In this document: piece by piece, positions 60,688 to 64,000 of the stretch
Position numbering within the stretch: the first letter of the stretch is position 1
Layout of the letters: every line of letters begins with the position of its first letter
NCBI RefSeq assembly: GCF_008639165.1
Contig: NZ_CP029197.1
Location: forward strand, 2,418,001-2,482,000
Direction of reading: 5' to 3'
Origin: Streptomyces venezuelae ATCC 10712
Lineage (GTDB): Bacteria > Actinomycetota > Actinomycetes > Streptomycetales > Streptomycetaceae
DNA length: 64,000 bases
The notes under the pieces: model-generated
Seen by the model: only the letters and a program-made list of their open reading frames with translations
The model's database searches: none
What the model was told of the DNA's origin: nothing
Program-made: the position numbers and the translations under genes

Positions 60688-61725
60688 ATGACCACCACCG
60701 GGCGTCCCGTCCCCACCCGCCCGCTCGGCACCACCGGGCCGCGGGTCTCCGCCCTCGGCCTCGGCTGCATGGGCATGTCCGCGCTGTACGGTGAGGCCGA
60801 CCGCGCCGAGTCGGTCGCGACGATCCACGCCGCCCTGGAGGCGGGGGTGACCCTGCTCGACACCGGCGACTTCTACGGGATGGGCCACAACGAACTACTG
60901 ATCAACGAAGCCCTGCGCACGGCCCCAGCGGCCGCCCGCGAGCAGGCGCTGACCAGCGTGAAGTTCGGTGCGCTGCGCACGGTCGAGGGCGGCTTCACCG
61001 GGTACGACGGCCGGCCGGCCGCCGTGAAGAACTTCGCGGCGTACTCGCTCCAGCGCCTGGGCACCGACCACATCGACATCTACCGGATCGCCCGGGTCGA
61101 CCCGGACGTGCCGATCGAGGAGACCGTCGGCGCCATCGCCGAGCTGGTCGAGGCGGGGCACGTGCGGCACATCGGGCTCTCCGAGGTCGGCGCGGACACC
61201 CTGCGCCGGGCGGCGGCCGTGGCGCCGATCTCGGACCTGCAGATCGAGTACTCGCTGATCTCCCGCTCCATCGAGGAGAAGATCCTCCCCACCGCCCGTG
61301 AGCTCGGCATAGGCGTCACGGCGTACGGGGTGCTGTCGCGCGGCCTGATCAGCGGCCACTTCACCCGGGACCGGGAGCTGGCGGCGAACGACTTCCGGGG
61401 CATGAGCCCGCGCTTCCAGGGCGAGAACCTCCAGCGGAACCTCGACCTGGTGGACCGGCTGCGGGCGCTGGCCGAGGCGAAGGGCGTGACGGTCGCGCAG
61501 ACCGCGATCGCCTGGGTCCTGGCCCAGGCCGGGCGGCAGGGCGTGGACATCGTCCCGCTGATCGGCGCCCGCCGCCGCGACCGCCTCGCGGAGGCGCTCG
61601 GCGCCCTGGACATCACCCTGGACGCCGCCGACCTGGCCGCCATCGAGGAGGCCGTCCCGGCCGGCGCGGCCTCCGGCGACCGCTACCCCGCGTCGCAGAT
61701 GGCCCACCTGGACAGCGAGCGCTGA
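60688..61725 (+). CDS. Aldo/keto reductase
   Basis: A 345-residue NADPH-dependent reductase with the AKR (alpha/beta)8 barrel. Leu-Gly-Leu-Gly-Cys-Met-Gly-Met-Ser near 23, Asp-Thr-Gly-Asp-Phe-Tyr-Gly (catalytic Asp and Tyr near 55-60), Lys in Thr-Ser-Val-Lys-Phe-Gly near 90, and Gly-Leu-Ser-Glu-Val near 158 are visible. The C-terminal Pro-Leu-Ile-Gly-Ala-Arg binds the cofactor phosphate. Where AKRs usually have the catalytic His (HxxR), this protein has Tyr-Arg-Ile-Ala-Arg. That is a notable change, like the Kv-beta/YajO branch variants. GAGGAG precedes ATG 60688. A tetR gene follows with a related operator. Confidence 0.9.
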   Translation: MTTTGRPVPTRPLGTTGPRVSALGLGCMGMSALYGEADRAESVATIHAALEAGVTLLDTGDFYGMGHNELLINEALRTAPAAAREQALTSVKFGALRTVEGGFTGYDGRPAAVKNFAAYSLQRLGTDHIDIYRIARVDPDVPIEETVGAIAELVEAGHVRHIGLSEVGADTLRRAAAVAPISDLQIEYSLISRSIEEKILPTARELGIGVTAYGVLSRGLISGHFTRDRELAANDFRGMSPRFQGENLQRNLDLVDRLRALAEAKGVTVAQTAIAWVLAQAGRQGVDIVPLIGARRRDRLAEALGALDITLDAADLAAIEEAVPAGAASGDRYPASQMAHLDSER

Positions 61726-61745
61726 CCGGCGGCCCCCGGACGCCG

Positions 61746-61766
61746 ATGACTGACAGGTAGTGTCAT
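61746..61766 (+). promoter_or_regulatory. tetR promoter/operator
   Basis: TGACA-N5-TGTCA (61751-61765) inside a longer ATGAC/GTCAT dyad overlaps a -10-like TAGTGT (61758-61763) that ends 6 bases before ATG 61770 (leaderless). Its half-site matches the dyad before the aldo/keto reductase. Confidence 0.6.
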
Positions 61767-61769
61767 TCC

Positions 61770-62360
61770 ATGGCCGCCACCGAGACCCTCACCGCCGAGC
61801 GCATCCTCGAAGCCACCGAGGAGGTGCTGCGGCGTTACGGTCCGGCGAAGGCGACCGTCGTGGACGTGGCGCGGGTGCTGGGCGTCAGCCATGGCAGCGT
61901 CTACCGGCACTTCCGCACCAAGGCGGCGCTGCGCGAGGCGGTGACCGAGCGGTGGCTGGAGCGCACGATCGTCGCGCTCGAGCCGTACGTGGAGGCGCCG
62001 GGCTCCGCCGACGAGCGGCTGACCGGCTGGCTGACCGCCCTGTTCGCCCTCAAGCGCCGCAAGGCGGGCGGGGACCCGGAGCTGATGGCCACCTTCCAGG
62101 TGCTGATCGGTGAGAACAGCGCGGTGGTCCACCGGCACGAGGACCATCTGGTGGAGCAGATCGCACGCATCGTGGAGGACGGCCACCGCGAGGGGGTGTT
62201 CGCCGCGCCGGAGCGGGACTACGCGACGACGGCCCGGGCGGTCTTCGACGCCACCGACCGCTTCCACGACCCGGCGCACGCCGCCGACTGGTCGACGACG
62301 GACATCGAGGACGCGTTCGCGGCGGTCATCTCCCTGACGCAGCGCGCGCTGCGGGCCTGA
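61770..62360 (+). CDS. TetR/AcrR-family regulator
   Basis: A 196-residue regulator. The HTH is at residues 10-50 (Ile-Leu-Glu-Ala-Thr-Glu-Glu-Val-Leu-Arg-Arg-Tyr-Gly; Val-Asp-Val-Ala-Arg-Val-Leu-Gly-Val-Ser-His-Gly-Ser-Val-Tyr-Arg-His-Phe). The C-terminal domain is helical and looks like the YbiH-type TetR_C. It begins with a likely leaderless ATG inside its own operator region. The related dyad 1.1 kb upstream suggests that it represses both itself and the aldo/keto reductase gene. Confidence 0.92.
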   Translation: MAATETLTAERILEATEEVLRRYGPAKATVVDVARVLGVSHGSVYRHFRTKAALREAVTERWLERTIVALEPYVEAPGSADERLTGWLTALFALKRRKAGGDPELMATFQVLIGENSAVVHRHEDHLVEQIARIVEDGHREGVFAAPERDYATTARAVFDATDRFHDPAHAADWSTTDIEDAFAAVISLTQRALRA

Positions 62361-62468
62361 CCCGCACGCTCCTTTTGAAGATCATTTGGCTCGGATTTTC
62401 CCCTTCCCTGTCCGGATGCCGACTAGCGTTCCCCCGCACCGCGACCGAGACGCCTCCAGGGGGAAACC

Positions 62469-63230
62469 ATGTCCGCGCACGAGCGGCCACCGGCCGCACC
62501 GGCCACCACGACCGACGGGCGGCCGGGACCGCCGCCCCGCTCCGGGGGCGCCTCGGCCGCCGGCTGGGTCCTGACCATCGGGCTCAACGTCGTCGCGCCG
62601 ATCCTCACGTACAACATCCTGACCGAGGACCACGGTTGGTCCGAGTTCACCGCCCTGCTCGCCGGCAGCGCCTGGCCCGTCCTGGACAGCGCGATCATGG
62701 TCGCCTGGCGGCGCAAGGTCGACGAGTTCGCCGTCGTCACCCTGGTGTTCCTGGTGATCACGGCGCTCGTCTCGCTGATCGGCGCGCACACCGCGCGGGC
62801 GCTGCTGGTCAAGGACTCGGGGGTGACGGGCCTGTTCGGGCTGCTCTGCCTGGCCACCCTGCTCGCGCCGCGACCGCTGATGTTCTACTTCGGCCGCAAG
62901 TTCGCCACCGACGGCACCCCGGCGAGCACCGCCTGGTGGAACGGCATGTGGCAGTACGAGGGCTTCCGCTCCACCATGCGCACGATGACGCTGGTGTGGG
63001 GCGTGGCGTACGTGGCCGAGGCGCTGGTGCGGGTGGGGCTCGCCTTCACCCTGAGCACCTCGACCATGGTGACGCTCAGCCCGCTCATGATCTACGGCGT
63101 GCTCGGCGCGCTCGGGGTGTGGACGGCCTGGTTCGGCAAGCGCCGGGCCGCCGAGGGTGAGCGGCGCCAGGCTGAGGCCGAGGCCGAGGCGGCCGCGCGG
63201 GCGGCCCGACCGGGCCCGACCCCGGCCTGA
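62469..63230 (+). CDS. VC0807-family membrane protein
   Basis: A 253-residue integral membrane protein. A Pro/Ala-rich leader is followed by about six helices, with Asn-Val-Val-Ala-Pro-Ile-Leu-Thr-Tyr near 42 and Phe-Tyr-Phe-Gly-Arg-Lys-Phe near 140. It ends in an Arg/Ala/Glu-rich cytoplasmic tail. The pattern fits the VC0807 family of unknown function. ATG 62469 follows GGGGGAAACC. It is a single gene ended by a strong hairpin; the 108 bases before it hold its promoter. Confidence 0.8.
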   Translation: MSAHERPPAAPATTTDGRPGPPPRSGGASAAGWVLTIGLNVVAPILTYNILTEDHGWSEFTALLAGSAWPVLDSAIMVAWRRKVDEFAVVTLVFLVITALVSLIGAHTARALLVKDSGVTGLFGLLCLATLLAPRPLMFYFGRKFATDGTPASTAWWNGMWQYEGFRSTMRTMTLVWGVAYVAEALVRVGLAFTLSTSTMVTLSPLMIYGVLGALGVWTAWFGKRRAAEGERRQAEAEAEAAARAARPGPTPA

Positions 63231-63285
63231 TCCTCGGCCTGATCCCAGCCCGCCCCCCGGCCTGGCCCCGGCCCGGCCCGGCAAA

Positions 63286-63327
63286 GGGAGAGCCCCCCGG
63301 TTCCTGACGGAACCGGGGGGCTCTCCC
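63286..63327. terminator. Bidirectional terminator between VC0807-like gene and glyS
   Basis: A perfect 19-bp stem (63286-63304 with 63309-63327) and TGAC loop between two convergent genes. Confidence 0.88.
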
Positions 63328-63342
63328 GTAAGCGACCGGAGG

Positions 63343-64000
63343 TCAGCAGCCGAGCAGGCGGCTGCCCAGGTAGCTCTGGATCTGGTCGAGGGAGACGCGC
63401 TCCTGCTTCATGGTGTCGCGCTCGCGCACGGTCACCGCGTTGTCGTCGAGGGTGTCGAAGTCGACGGTGACGCAGTACGGCGTGCCGATCTCGTCCTGAC
63501 GGCGGTAGCGGCGGCCGATGGCGCCGGCGTCGTCGAACTCGATGTTCCAGTTCTGCCGCAGGTCCGCCGCGAGGCCCTTGGCCTTCGGGGAGAGCTGCGG
63601 GTTGCGGGACAGCGGCAGGACGGCGACCTTGACCGGGGCCAGACGGTGGTCGAGGCGCAGCACGGTGCGCTTCTCCATGACGCCCTTGGCGTTCGGCGCC
63701 TCGTCCTCGATGTACGCGTCGAGCAGGAAGGCGAGCATCGCGCGGCCGACACCGGCCGCGGGCTCGATGACGTACGGCGTGTAGCGCTCGCCCGACTCCT
63801 GCTCCAGGAAGGACAGGTTGGCGCCGGAGGCCTTGGCGTGGGCGCTCAGGTCGTAGTCGGTGCGGTTGGCGACGCCCTCGAGCTCACCCCACTCGCTGCC
63901 GCCGAACGAGAAGCGGTACTCGATGTCGGCGGTGCGCTTCGAGTAGTGGGAGAGCTTCTCCTTCGGGTGCTCGAACCAGCGCATGTTCTCCTCGCGGAGA
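63343..64000 (-). CDS. glyS: Glycyl-tRNA synthetase, C-terminal part (runs off the window)
   Basis: The last ~219 residues of a class II (alpha2-type) glycyl-tRNA synthetase. Leu-Arg-Glu-Glu-Asn-Met-Arg-Trp-Phe at the window edge, Glu-Pro-Ala-Ala-Gly-Val-Gly-Arg (motif 3, ATP-binding Arg), and a C-terminal anticodon-binding domain beginning [11 protein letters not shown] with Asp-Glu-Ile-Gly-Thr-Pro-Tyr-Cys are all typical. The N-terminal half and start lie beyond base 64000. The gene shares a terminator with the convergent VC0807-like gene. Confidence 0.95.
   Translation of the reverse strand, partial: LREENMRWFEHPKEKLSHYSKRTADIEYRFSFGGSEWGELEGVANRTDYDLSAHAKASGANLSFLEQESGERYTPYVIEPAAGVGRAMLAFLLDAYIEDEAPNAKGVMEKRTVLRLDHRLAPVKVAVLPLSRNPQLSPKAKGLAADLRQNWNIEFDDAGAIGRRYRRQDEIGTPYCVTVDFDTLDDNAVTVRERDTMKQERVSLDQIQSYLGSRLLGC

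Overview
The window is high-GC chromosomal DNA from an actinomycete, almost certainly Streptomyces. Third-position GC is extreme, GTG starts and apparently leaderless starts are common, and the genes present (hrdA-type sigma factor, dnaG with dgt, ppdK, nasA, nirBD, ohr/ohrR, a SoxR-boxed flavin reductase, glyS) match a conserved Streptomyces core segment. From memory it resembles the S. coelicolor region that runs from hrdA/dnaG to glyS; no alignment was run. I see no insertion sequence, prophage, CRISPR array or rRNA.

Layout. 1-2.4 kb: tail of a membrane protein, then a Nudix hydrolase and a class II terpene cyclase (DxDD). 2.4-3.4 kb: divergent ohrR/ohr with a perfect operator palindrome. 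3.6-10.9 kb: Tat-exported phospholipase C, several small membrane or envelope proteins, DUF2252, and a ClC channel broken by a frameshift. 11.05-11.45 kb: three tRNAs (CAT, and two Asn). 11.6-18.4 kb: YtxH protein, FGGY kinase, heterodimeric ABC exporter pair 1, TerD-like protein. 18.4-25.0 kb (minus): sirohydrochlorin chelatase, dGTPase, FAD reductase, primase, sigma factor. 25.3-29.0 kb: aquaporin-like channel, YdcF/SanA protein, assimilatory nitrate reductase. 28.9-34.0 kb (minus): ABC exporter pair 2, a CutA-GGCT fusion, a SoxR-boxed FMN reductase. 34.1-37.0 kb: aminotransferase, beta-helix protein and a small partner protein that share a 31-residue motif. 37.2-38.4 kb: surface protein plus class F sortase. 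38.4-45.1 kb: TSUP exporter, ferric-reductase-like protein, and the nirBD operon behind a GlnR-like box. 45.2-51.6 kb: TetR/MFS/SDR locus, VOC protein, truncated haemoglobin, PhoX-like protein, ArsR-like regulator. 51.6-55.3 kb: an unusual intergenic region and ppdK. 55.3-64 kb: dus, two MFS exporters, XRE and TetR regulators, aldo/keto reductase, VC0807-like protein and the 3' part of glyS.

Genes that work together. nasA (nitrate to nitrite), nirB/nirD (nitrite to ammonium) and the sirohydrochlorin chelatase (siroheme for NirB) form a dispersed nitrate-assimilation set. dgt, dnaG and hrdA are a replication/transcription cluster. Several regulators have operator-like repeats both at their own promoter and at the adjacent transporter or enzyme.

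The least ordinary signals are: (i) the beta-helix/small-protein pair, in which the C-terminus of one protein and the N-terminus of the next share an amyloid-signalling-like motif; (ii) a 392-bp tract with only 6 mismatches shared in inverted orientation by two otherwise diverged ABC exporter genes, pointing to gene conversion; (iii) the Nudix/class II terpene cyclase pair; (iv) 11-bp phased direct repeats followed by a strong hairpin in a region with no gene.
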